Assembly (NCBI RefSeq): GCF_009870125.1
Contig: NC_046683.1
Location: forward strand, 5,580,001 to 5,644,000
DNA: 64,000 bases
Direction: 5' to 3'
DNA from: Drosophila pseudoobscura
Taxonomy: Eukaryota > Arthropoda > Insecta > Diptera > Drosophilidae
The translations under genes and the position numbers were made by a program. The notes under the pieces were generated by a model. That model made no database searches. It had not been told where the DNA came from and was given only the letters and a program-made list of their open reading frames with translations. Position 1 is the first letter of the stretch. The number at the start of each line of letters is the position of its first letter. This document shows positions 13,269 through 24,200 of the stretch, piece after piece.

Positions 13269-16200
13269 GCCACTAAACTTTAAGGCGTGCCAAAAACCCC
13301 TTCCAAGTCTCCACCCCCCTCCAATCCTACTCAAACAACTTGAGTGACTTTCTCAGTGAGAGCAAGTGAGAGAAGAATAAGGGAAGCGCGCACGAGAGAG
13401 AGAGAGAGAGCGCGCAATAGGGAGAAAGAGAAAGCGGAAACTTTGTTCTAAAGTTGGGTAAGAAAAAATTAAACTTACGCCAGTTTTAAGCAAAATTTTA
13501 TACAAAATAACAAAAAGTGCCGACAACAAGAAACCGGCGAAGGTCGTCGAACTTTGACCCCCCCCAGCCAAGTTTACAACCACAAAAGAAGTAGCAGCCC
13601 ACACCACGAAGACTTTCTAATCACTTCCCTCTATATCATGCCCTATAGGGACGAAAGCTGAGGGCGAAGTGAGTGATCGAAGCATCAGAGCGAAGACACA
13701 GACATTTGTACGAGGTAGGGTTGAGTAAGGGGCAGCCAGAGCTGAAGAATACTAAAGGATCAATAAGGTAAGGTGGGGTTTTGCCATCGAATATACAATG
13801 TAAACTTAAATTGAATAAAGTTTTGCAGTTTGTGTGATGCTATGTAAAGTAAGCCTCTAAAGTAGGCTCGGTAGATCGGTAGAATAATGAATGTTTTAGT
13901 GTTCGGGACAACGCATGTATTTAGTACCTAATACATACTTGAAACCAACTACAAAAACAAAAAGACTTACAAAAGTGAAAGGCTTTATTTTGTCTTCTTC
14001 TTTGTTTCTTTAGCCATTGCTCCAACCTCTTCTATCATCTTCTTATCGGCCCCATTCCCCGCCCTTTTTCATCGCACTTTGGGTTCTTTGGAAGTGGCTG
14101 CAAACTTTGTTTGAGACAAAAGTTTCGTCTGGCCGCTCTCCAGCGTCTCCTACCATCAGATTCCATTCCATACCTTACCCTTCCTTTCCATCTCATTACA
14201 TTCCATTCCGAACCGAACCGAACGGAGCTCAACCGAACAGCTGCTGCCACTGAGATCAGCTGACTCTTCTTGCTGCTTCACCATCTGATCCATTTCCATT
14301 TCGTTCGCTTTAAGGACCTACGGAGTGAGGCCGCCGCCGCCGCCGCCCTTGTTCCCCATATTACGAGTATTATTAGGCCGAACCGTCGCCAAAGTTCCCA
14401 ACAACAACAAAAACAAGAACAACAACAAACTTTTGACAATACCTAATTGCAAACTTTTTGATATCGCGTGAGGTTGGGGGCGTGAACCGCCTACTGCTGA
14501 TGCTCCTGGTGCTGCTCCTGCTGCTGCTGCCACTTTAAAGATGTGGCCCGCCCGTTGCGTGTGCGTCGGCTGGAGCTTGGCCTATTTTGTGTTCTATGTG
14601 ACTTAGACGCTGCCGAGAGCAACAACCCAACCACACAACAACAGAAACAACAGAAACAACAGAGAAAGCTGCAAAAATGATAACATTTAGTGCGTCGCAA
14701 AAGTTTCCGCACACTTTTTGTTGTTTTTCGTGTTTTTTTTTTATCAATTTTTTTTTTCAAACTTCTTCAGCGTCGCCGGCAATGGTTTTATAGACCTCAG
14801 AAGTTTTTTGTTTGTGTTTTTGAAAAGTTGTTCAATGTGCCCCAAACTCGGCGCGCCGCCCGCCTGCCGTATGAAGGCTTAAACGAAAGCAAAATCGATA
14901 AAATTCGACGACTTTTTGGATAAAAGTGGGTGAAATGCGTGAAAAAGGGTAATTTCATCTCTACTGTTAATCGGTTCTGAATCGATTTTTAACGACTATA
15001 TGTTTATTGGATAAAGCATTACGAAGCAAGACGAAATAATAGTTCAATGTGATCCACTGCCGGCTTTACGAAAGTTGAGTACTTTCTTGGTTCCTGATTT
15101 TTGACAACCGTATGTGTTCAATTATTCCTCCGGAAAGTGCGAGACATTCACAATGGACATATTTATTAAGAGTTTGAACAGCATTGTATTTAATTATCGC
15201 GTTTCTTCATTTTCAATGAAAATTTTCTTATTCTTTAAATGTTTACTTGGGCGATATTTTTGATATAAACTTCCGCAGTCGAACGTTCTACCACATTCCA
15301 TTTTCCTTCTTTCTTGAGCCATGCGATACAGAGCTGCATTTGAGAACGATACCTAGTACTTCTGTCACCCTTGGTCTAGGGCTCCTGGTCTCCTCTCAGA
15401 ATCATTCCAATCCCACATAATTTCTTTAAAAGTCACCTCAACAGGCGGCTTTTATTAATAGAGGAGGCCCTGGAGGTCTTTTCTTTAGCTTGAATAACTG
15501 TTAGCTCTATGGAGTTACTGATTATTTTCGGACACATGGCGACATTATATGATATAAGAATTTCATTATAAATAACTATGTTCCAGCGGGACCTATCCTC
15601 AGTATGCATATTTGATCGACACCATTGGTAACGAAATTTAGAAACTGTTTTGAACGGAATGAATTATTTAGCCCGCACGGAAAATGAATTCCATAAAGTT
15701 CCCTTGGGAAATGATATGGGGAAGTGAAACTTCGGGCACCATTTCCCGGCTGATCAATCATTTGATTGCAATTTTACCACACACGGAAAGTGTGGACCAT
15801 AAAAATTAAGAAAAATCGTACACCCAGGCCCTCACCTCGTAACCCGTGTGGCGCGCACACACACACCACACATTGTAAATCGCAGGGAAACGCAAAGGAC
15901 TCGCCACTTAGCGGCTAAAGCCCCTCTGACAGCCTGTGGCTTGGCTTATATTTCATTCATGATGCTCTCCCCTGCACGGTATCCAGCTCCAGCCCGTGCC
16001 CAGCGGTTGACAATTTTCAATAATTTACAAGGCCCGAGATGGCCCTGCTCCAGGGGGAGCACGCCACGCAGAGAGGGGAGATGTCAGCAGAAGCAGACTG
16101 AGACTGTAAAAAAGAATGACAAATGATCGTGCAAACATTTGGCAAATCCACGATTTCCATAATGAGAGGCCCACGCACACGCACAGATACGCCGTGCATG

Positions 16201-16350
16201 CATGACAGATAAATATTATGGCATAAAACACTTTGGGGGGAGTGGCGCGGTGCGACGGCGGCAACAGTCGCGATGACGAAAACAAGGACGCCACTTGGCG
16301 CATTATTTCATGAGGTCGTTACAGTCAACGCTGTCTCTCCCACCTAGACC

Positions 16351-16395
16351 CCACCGTACCGCACCGCACCGCACCGCACCGCGCCGCGCCGCACC
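16351..16395. repeat. Pentamer repeat (CCGCA)n grading into CCGCG
   Basis: ACCGC units repeat about eight times, the last ones as GCCGC. No coding feature is nearby. Confidence 0.85.
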
Positions 16396-18303
16396 TCTCC
16401 TCACCTGTGGCAAGGCCTACACAATTCACCTCAAAGCTTGCCACCAAATGGACTTACTCCAAACATATAAATAACAACGGCAGACGGGCCGACGGGCCGA
16501 CTTTACGAAGAAAGAAGAAAACGATGAAGGAACCAGGCCCAATACTGCACTGAAAGAAATAGCTGAAGCATTTGATACGATTCCTTTAAAACTAGTTCTT
16601 GTTGGAATTCCTATATCGCATATAGTGCTATTTGTACTTGGCGACCCGAAAGCTCTTCCAGGCTTTATTTACTTACCAAAAGATGCCATCCTTGGAAAAG
16701 ATGATATTGTGGGAATGCAACTTAGATCCGTGCCTAGGGGAAGGAAATTGAGCTCTTCTTTCTGTGTAGCAAGGGCAGTCGGTGGAAGTAGAAGCTTCGT
16801 CGAAAGGTCTATGGAAGGAGGCCAGCTACCTTCAAAGAGAGCGTAGCATACTGCGTAAATAATGCCACCTGTGCTATGTGAAGACTGTGTGAGTGAGGCT
16901 GGTTTCGTGGGGGCGGTCGGGGCATAAGCGACTGCCACACACCGCTTGACAAAATTATGACTTCACTTACAAGAAAACATTAAAGTTTAACATTAAATGG
17001 CATGTCATTTGGGACGAAACACGACACAACTCCTCTGCCTCGCTGCCAGCACACCGATGGATGGCAGCTCTGAGTCCTGGAGTCGGTGACTAACGGCATG
17101 TCAGGGGCACATGCGAATCCATGCGGTTGGCTCTTCCATTTTCCTCGTGTGTGTGTGCTCCTTAAATGGCTCTGCTACACATCATCAAATTTTACTAAAT
17201 TGCATTTTGAGCTGGAGTCGAACTTCGATTGGAAACTATTGCTCGGGTGGAGGGCAGAGGTGGGGGATTCGGATGTATGATGGTGACAGGTGGAGACCTT
17301 TATGTGTGTGGTGGTGGTACAGTGAAGGGCCCAAAACCTATTATTTATGAAATTTTCTATGATAATGCATATTCATAAATTCATATGGAAGCCAGTTAAG
17401 ATTTTAATCAACTTATTTAGTTTCGTAAAGGGATGATAGGAGATTGTTGAATCGCTTAGATGTTTAAAGTTTGGGCTTATAATTACATAATAATTAATGG
17501 AAGTCGAGCCCAAAATCATTGGACATACAAATACGTACGAGTGCATTTGTATGTCTTCGATACTTCAGGTTTAATAATTTAAAGGATGAAATGCTCCAAC
17601 AATTTTCTGTTTGAAGAGTTTAAGACATTTTCCATATAATGATATGGAAGTGTGGAATTTAATGTATATCAAAACCACTAAAACACACTTGAATCTACCT
17701 TTTTGCAAACTGAATCCCTTCATATCTGGCTTCGATCAGTTTATAATCGAACAAACCATCTTTCCTATCCTTCCGCCGATTTTCGGTATTGACTGATTCG
17801 ATTTCAATCAGATTCCCATTTATCTCTGGCAAAACTTATCTAATTACGAGACTGGCCAGGCCGTGCTCAAAAGTTTTCACTGTAGCCCATGAATCTAGTA
17901 TCTGCGGCCTGTTGTTGCTGTTGTTGCACTAATTGTTTTATGCATGGCAAAACGCCATAAGGTCATAAATACAATAAGTCAGCCCCAGCAAGATATACGA
18001 CGAAAGAGCTAGAAGCCGTAGAGGTCCGTGAACAGGATGAGGATGAGCATGAGAATGGAGCGTGGAGCGTGGAGGGGTGTATGTGTATGAGTGTTGGCAG
18101 GCAGCGACATCGGCTAGAGGCAAGGCGCTCATTAGGATAATTGCCTGCAATTAACTAAATTGCCGCCGCATTTGTCGCTCCTCGCCGCTCTGTTCCGCGC
18201 AACTAGGGAGGTGGGTTGGATGAGGATTGGGGAAGAGGATGGGTGACACTTTGCGCTTACACAAATTATGGCTCATAACTCGCGCATGGGTGGTGTGACA
18301 TCC

Positions 18304-18344
18304 CCACCATCACCATTACCATCGCCATCACCACCACCACCACC
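18304..18344. repeat. CCA/CAT trinucleotide repeat
   Basis: Imperfect CACCAT/CATCAC units followed by a pure CCA run. A simple repeat with no gene evidence. Confidence 0.85.
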
Positions 18345-18509
18345 TAAAACGCCGGAAACCCCGGGAACCCCGGGAACCCACCGGAATCGAAGCGGTTTTT
18401 GTTTGTATGCCACACATTCTCGATGAGACATTTTGCAGCCGCTTTAGTGCGTTTTAATTAGCTGCCATCATTTGATCCAAGCCAGTGGTAGAGGCTGTAC
18501 GACTGCCCC

Positions 18510-18704
18510 TCAATGTGGCACGTTCCTGGGTCCCAGCTCGTCCGTGATTAGATGACCGCTGAATTGGTAATCAATGCCGCCACGCTCGACGGGCTTAATA
18601 AAAGCGTACGTGACGCCCAGTACCCGGGCCCTAAGATTTTTCGCATACTGTTCCACGGCCTCGGCTGGCAATGGATGGATGGACGTGTCTGGTAATGAAA
18701 TCAT
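18510..18704 (-). CDS. Possible small ORF or isolated exon, 64 aa, unrecognised
   Basis: A minus-strand frame from ATG 18704 to a stop at 18510-18512. Unlike its surroundings it reads like protein: from about residue 14 on, most codons end in G or C, low-complexity runs are absent, and residues 30-60 hold a mixed hydrophobic/polar stretch (for example GVTYAFIKPVERGG). A CAG preceded by a pyrimidine-rich tract, directly before residue 14, could be a splice acceptor, so this may be a terminal exon rather than a whole gene. I found no partner exon on the minus strand upstream (18705-19290) and do not recognise the family. A relic of a lost gene is equally possible. Confidence 0.3.
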   Translation of the reverse strand: MISLPDTSIHPLPAEAVEQYAKNLRARVLGVTYAFIKPVERGGIDYQFSGHLITDELGPRNVPH

Positions 18705-19297
18705 TTTCTTTTGCTCTTTTCAACTTTTCACCAGGATTATTATCATCGACCATGGGCTCAGCTCGGTGCCAATGCCAATACCAGGATTCACTGCCTGAGA
18801 CCCACCTTAGGCTGCTGGTGCATGATCGCATTAAGTTCGGTTCGTGTTCCCAGCTCCGTGTGTTTTTCTCTGTTCGTGCTCCACTTGCCGCCGATTGCCG
18901 GTGGAATGCCAAATTAGTCTTAGCTCTCTTCCCACCCCACATCCACCCTACTCCACGACCAAGTAGTTGAAAGGGGAAATGTAATCTATAAGACAGGTCC
19001 CGAATCGTTTTCCACTCACTTATTGCCTGCCAACGATCTAGGTAAAAACATTTTATCTATTTTTAACACAAATTCTAAAGATTTTCGTTGATACCGATTG
19101 AGAGTCGTGGGGTCAGTGGGGTCAGTGGGGTCAGTGGAAGAGTTAAAAGGGCTAACATCCAACCAATGGGCTATTACGAATAATTTCCGGTTGTATGAAG
19201 ACATTATGAAACATTTTCCAGCATCGACACGGCTAATTACACACCCCCGAAAAATAGTGAATTGAAGTTGTTAGTTGAAAGGTTATCATTTGTACAA

Positions 19298-19470
19298 GCA
19301 AACTAAACCCGAAGCTTTGGTGCATTTCCCATCAAGCAAGAACCCAAGCAGGGCTCCGGTGAAACCTGAAGGCTTGGCAAGTTTTGTTCTTGGTATGATT
19401 CTGCAAGCAGTCCGTTTTTACTAAACCTGAAGCTTTGGTTCGATTTCACAAGAAGGTGAAAAAGAAAAGG
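19298..19470. repeat. Left part of the ~115-bp tandem repeat array
   Basis: About 1.5 units of the same repeat found at 24821-25230 on the far side of the retrotransposon. Each unit carries two related subrepeats, AAACCTGAAGGCTTGG and AAACCTGAAGCTTTGGTTCG, with GGTATGATTCTGCAAGCAG between them. The array match breaks after GAAGGTGA near 19470; copies on the right continue with TCAAGCAGGGC. Confidence 0.85.
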
Positions 19471-19517
19471 AATCTATTAACATGTCTGGTCGTGGTAAAG
19501 GTGGCAAAGTGAAGTGA
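19471..19517 (+). pseudogene. Histone H2A 5' fragment (11 codons) at the LINE junction
   Basis: ATG at 19482 opens MSGRGKGGKVK followed by TGA at 19515-19517. This is the N-terminus of histone H2A; H4 differs at the second residue and after the first lysines. An exact 11-residue match from an ATG with an AAC context is very unlikely by chance. The normal next codon (Gly) is replaced by sequence that I take to be the 5' end of the retrotransposon. Bases 19471-19481 match neither the tandem repeat nor obviously the LINE and may be H2A leader. It cannot make a histone. It may be filler DNA gained during insertion, or part of an older rearrangement. Confidence 0.75.
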
Positions 19518-19541
19518 AGGACTACAAGGACTAAGTGAATT

Positions 19542-19547
19542 GACGTG
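19542..19547 (+). promoter_or_regulatory. Internal downstream promoter element of the LINE
   Basis: GACGTG within TTGACGTGATC fits the RGWCGTG-type downstream element of Drosophila non-LTR elements, which lets a promoter inside the transcript be copied with each insertion. Its place 28 bases after the inferred 5' end supports a full-length element. No good initiator sequence is visible at that end. Confidence 0.5.
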
Positions 19548-19705
19548 ATCAAAGTGTAACAAGTCAGAAAATCGCATATATTGCACCACTAAAAACTAAA
19601 CTTTTTAAATAGTGAGCAGACATTGTGCAACTAAAACCAATATACTGCTAGAAGCAGAGTGCCTCTACATATTGTGATAAGCCGGAGAAAAGAGGCTGCA
19701 CAGTG

Positions 19706-19727
19706 AAAAAAAAAAAAAAAAAAAAAA
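19706..19727. repeat. A22 homopolymer just before the LINE ORF1 start
   Basis: Twenty-two A residues end eight bases before the ORF1 ATG at 19736. The frame stays open upstream through this tract, but those lysine codons come from a GTG, so the ATG is the better start. Confidence 0.9.
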
Positions 19728-19735
19728 CGAACAAA

Positions 19736-21298
19736 ATGGCAGCACATTCGGCAACCAGTGACAATGTTAAGCTCGTTGACGAGGCAATGGAAACCGATAA
19801 TGATAACTTGAAAAGATCCAGAGCCGAATTATCAACCTCTGACAGTGATTGCGAAAGTGATCTAATAAGTGATTGCGAAACGGAACAAGATACCGTTATA
19901 ATGGACCGCGATGAGATGGATTCCATCATGGAAGAACTCAATTTTCTACGTGCTGAGCACATTAAATACAAAAAATATATCGAAACCGTGAACGCGACGC
20001 CAAAAACAACACCAAAACCCAAAAAAACGAAACATGAGGATGTGAAGGAAAGTGAAGGTGCACCGACTACACCCAAAAAATCAAAAATAGCTAGTGCAAG
20101 CAAACAAATTCCCAACACAAAACCCCAACAAACCATATCGGAGGATGTACAAAATAAGGAATTCCCTAAACTACCCACATCCACATCCAAAGCACCTCCT
20201 AAGCCAAAAAAGACTGTGATACCCACCAAAAATGGCAATAACGAAAAAGGTCTACCGGTCATAGTAACGTACCAGCAAAACGCCAAAGCCCTAACAACAC
20301 TCCTGAAGGAATCATCAAAGAAATTTACTCTCAACATCCTAAACAAAAACGTGATACATGTAAAGGTCTTCACATTGACAGATTTCAACATAACCAAAGA
20401 GTTGTTGAACAAAAACAAAGTATTGTACTACAGCTTCACGCCTAAGCAAGTTAAGCCACACACAGTGATCTTAAGGAAACTACCACTTGAAGTGTACGAT
20501 TCTGATGAGGTCAAGACAGCACTAGTTGAGGCCGTGCCTGAGCTAAACATCCTGTCGGTGAAGCCCTACAAGGAAAAGATGTGGATGGTTCAAGTGGAAA
20601 AAACCGAAAAAATAAACGCAATATTCAAAGTGACAACACTCCTTAACTGCCGAATTAACATCGAGGGTTTCAAGCCGCACCCAAACGCAATTAAGCAATG
20701 CCACAATTGCCAACGATTCTGCCATGTTGCCAGCAACTGCAAAATGGCATTCCGCTGTGTCAAATGCACAAAAACACATGCTCCAGGGCAATGCAGCTTA
20801 AAGAAAAAGATAGACGACCAAGAAGATACAACGCAAAAAACCCAATGCGTGAACTGCTCTGGAAATCATACAGCCAATGCTAAAATCTGCCCAGTACGAA
20901 TTGAGTACATCAAAAAAATGACCGAAAGGCGAAACCACACCCAAAAAAAAACAAACAAGTCCATCGCAACTGCAGCTGCAACTGTCCAGCTACATAGCCG
21001 AATTGAAAAGGGACGAAGCTACGCCTCAGCAACCAAAAGCAAGCCGACACCTACACAAGTGAAGGAAAACCCGAGACCACGCCAAGAAAAGAAACAGGCA
21101 AACATCGCAGAAGAAGAAAACGCCGGTTTTTCATTTGAACAACTCAACGCGGACTCTGTGGATGCATTTGGAAAAGATTTACTTACCTGCTTCGACATCA
21201 TGCAATCCCTAATCAAGAAATACCCAAACTCCAGCTCGGATAAAAAGGGAAAACAGCAATTGATTCTGGACTTCCTGATCCAAATCGCGCTCAACTAA
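19736..21298 (+). CDS. LINE ORF1: Gag-like RNA-binding protein with three zinc knuckles
   Basis: A 520-residue protein starting at ATG 19736 (ACAAAATGG context). The first ~170 residues are charged and rich in Lys, Pro, Ser and Asp, typical of a disordered ORF1 N-terminus. An RRM-like or PRE_C2HC-like region follows (about 240-315). Then come three CCHC knuckles: C-x2-C-x4-H-x4-C (322-335), C-x2-C-x3-H-x4-C (341-353) and C-x2-C-x3-H-x6-C (371-385). In this family ORF1 coats the element RNA and accompanies it to the nucleus. The stop TAA at 21296-21298 is followed directly by the ATG of ORF2. No frameshift or stop is seen. A 256-aa antisense frame over the N-terminal part is a shadow. Confidence 0.93.
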   Translation: MAAHSATSDNVKLVDEAMETDNDNLKRSRAELSTSDSDCESDLISDCETEQDTVIMDRDEMDSIMEELNFLRAEHIKYKKYIETVNATPKTTPKPKKTKHEDVKESEGAPTTPKKSKIASASKQIPNTKPQQTISEDVQNKEFPKLPTSTSKAPPKPKKTVIPTKNGNNEKGLPVIVTYQQNAKALTTLLKESSKKFTLNILNKNVIHVKVFTLTDFNITKELLNKNKVLYYSFTPKQVKPHTVILRKLPLEVYDSDEVKTALVEAVPELNILSVKPYKEKMWMVQVEKTEKINAIFKVTTLLNCRINIEGFKPHPNAIKQCHNCQRFCHVASNCKMAFRCVKCTKTHAPGQCSLKKKIDDQEDTTQKTQCVNCSGNHTANAKICPVRIEYIKKMTERRNHTQKKTNKSIATAAATVQLHSRIEKGRSYASATKSKPTPTQVKENPRPRQEKKQANIAEEENAGFSFEQLNADSVDAFGKDLLTCFDIMQSLIKKYPNSSSDKKGKQQLILDFLIQIALN

Positions 21299-24200
21299 AT
21301 GCCAGTAAAAATCATGTTCCAAAACGTCAATGGCATCATTCAACGGCGTAGGCGAAATGAACTTAACGAACATCTAAACAAACACAGGCCAGATCTAATG
21401 CTACTCGCTGAGCACAACCTGAGAAGTACGCACTCAGCCGGATTAACCAACTACCAATTCGTGAGGCAACATGTAGCAAGCTTAGAATCCACGCAGAACA
21501 CCACAAGAAGCCCTGGAACAGCAGTAGCCATCTGCGTGAGAAATGGACTCAATTACGAACGAGTGAAAATCGACCAAATGCAATACATCGAGGCTGTGGC
21601 AGTGCAGATTTTCCATACAAACAGACGCAATTTAAGAACTGGTTTAATTGCAATCTCACTCTACCTACGCCCCCAGCATCCTTTACTAAGATCAGACTTG
21701 GACATTCTAATGCACTCGCTAGCTCAAATAGAGGATCATGAGCAACTCGTAATCGGATGTGATTTGAACGCGAAACACCCAACCTGGAATAGACCCACGT
21801 ACCGTCCAGAACACATCAACACGTCAGGAATTAGCTTAGAGCGATGGCTGGCAGACCAACCATTCCTAATTCTCCACCCAACACAAGAACCCACACGTCC
21901 CAATCAGACAGGAGACTCCTCAATAGACTTTTTCCTAACATCATCCTCAACCCCAATAGACTACTCAACATTTACCTACGGCTGCAAAATCATCAAAGAC
22001 TTCCCATCAGACCACTTTGGAATAACCATAAACATAAATCTAGGACGGAACCGACTAAACTACAACCCACCAAAATCAATACATAATTTTCAGAAAATAG
22101 ACCCGATCCACTGGAACACAATAATTCTACAGAACCTAAGACACATCCCAAACACCCAAAACTTAAACACAGCTGACATAGATAACCACGTACATACTCT
22201 AACAAATGCAATAGCCAAAGCCCTTGATTCTGATGAGGCAATTCCAAAAATAACCATAAACCCGAATAACCCAAACAAGCCGTTCACCCGACTTAACACC
22301 CACTGCCTAAACCTAATCAAAAGAAAACGAAAACTTAGACGCATGCTTTTCCGCCGCCTATCCACCCTAACAACCAACCAACGAAACCAAATCAAAGACA
22401 CTATAAAAGAATTGGACATACAAATAAACTGTCACATAGAAATTGCAGAGCTGAAAACAATAGACCAAAAACTACGCAAAATTAACCCAAGTAAAATTAG
22501 CCAGAAATCACTCCAAACACTCAATCCAAACACCCCACCAAAAGAACAACTAGCTCATGATCTACACCTGACCAACGAGGAAGCAGCTCTAATAGATATA
22601 GACCTAAACCTTAGCACCTCCCAAAATATAACTTCCACTTTTCACAAAATTAATGCCCTGGCGTGGTCCTTTGAAAGAGTCCATAGCCAAAATGAAAACA
22701 TCACCGACTCAGACCCTGTCCTCAGGGCACACACAATCGCCATCAATGAAACAATAGCCCAAACCACATCCACAACACTAAACTCATACAAAACTACATT
22801 CAATATTTCCAGAACAGCAGATGGTAACTGGCCCGAGTCCCATGAATGCGGATTCACAAACGCCGAAGAGCTCTTTGAAACACTGAAAATAAAAAACTCA
22901 AAGAAGACCATGGGACCGGACGGCACCAGCAACTTTCTGTTGAAACACTGCAATATGCCAATGCTAAAACATTTAGCAACTCTATTCAACCACTGCCTAA
23001 ACTTAGGATACTTCCCTTCCGAATGGAAGAACAGCAGAATCATCGCCATTCACAAACCTGGATTAAATCCGCACAACCTCCGAGCATACAGGCCTATTGC
23101 TCTACTATCTGCAATAAGTCTGCTGCTGGAGAAAATAATAATGCAACAAATACAGAAGCACATGGACTCACATAGCACGTTGAAAGATACTCAGTATGGC
23201 TTCAGAGCGAAATCGTCAACCAACCATGCGTTCATCGCAGCAAACGATTTCATCTTTGAGAATTTATCCCACAAACGTGCTACAATAGCCTGTGCTCTGG
23301 ACTTTGAGAAGGCTTTCGACACAGTCTGGACCAGCGGACTCATTTACAAGATGACCCAATTCAATTTCACCCCAGACATAACAAAAATAGTCCATAACTA
23401 TTTAACAAACCGCTCATTTCAAGTTAGCAGCCCAGAAGACTCGGATCTGTCCCTTATAAGGTCGATCCCAGCAGGGGTTCCACAAGGTTCACTGCTGGCA
23501 CCCATCCTCTACAACATCTACCTGGCAGACATGCCCGATTACCAAGTCCCTACCGGCTCAACCACACAAATTAAAGCACTAATCTACGCCGATGATATCC
23601 TGCTACTGGCATCTTCCGGTTCAATGGCCACCGCTGAAAGAGAGCTAAACGGGTACCTGAACATACTATGCCACTACTTCACCAAATGGCATCTCAAGCT
23701 CAACGCAAGCAAATGCACCAGCTCAATCATTAAGGGCCCACGATTGGGCTACCTGTACAGGAATGCGAGGAGATTCCAGCCCAGTCTGTTCATCTACGAT
23801 AGACTGGCAATCAAATACGAAAAGCAGTTCAAGTACCTCGGTGTTGTCTACGACGAAAAACTGAACTTCAAGACACACACAGCAAATGCCCGAAGGAAAG
23901 CGTGTGCAATGATCCACAAGATCCAGCACATATACAAACCAATATCCTCCAATCAAGGGAACGTCAGTCACATCACCAGAATCTGCGCTCTAGCCTACAA
24001 AAAACTAATACAACCAGTTCTTATGTACGGCTATGTAGCGTGGATGAACATAAAGACTATCGAGATGGAAGAGCTGCGCCGGTTCGAAAGAAAAATACTT
24101 CGCAAATCTATCGGCACTCAAAGCAGAGACGCATTGACGGGCCACTACATACCGAACAAGCAACTTTATAAATTAACAAAAACAACAAGGATAGACAGAC

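Larger units (their letters stand above)
3846..18509. other. Long non-coding stretch, microsatellite-rich
   Basis: I see no gene in this 14.7 kb. ORFs are short and lack consistent codon bias or recognisable domains. It holds many short tandem repeats, some listed separately, GAGA/CTCT runs (12861-12889, 13394-13410), and Inr-like TCAGT motifs (for example 7835-7862) without a matching TATA or DPE. AT-rich (for example 8220-8520, 14940-15300) and GC-rich blocks alternate, as is usual in fly intergenic or intronic DNA. Enhancers may be present but cannot be recognised without comparison to other species. Confidence 0.65.

Noticed and set aside
19482..19517. Functional histone gene
   Set aside because: Only 11 codons precede a stop; the histone fold is absent.
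19648..20418. 256-residue antisense ORF over LINE ORF1
   Set aside because: It mirrors the biased Lys/Thr-rich coding strand of ORF1 and is Phe/Ser/Leu-rich, as expected for a shadow.
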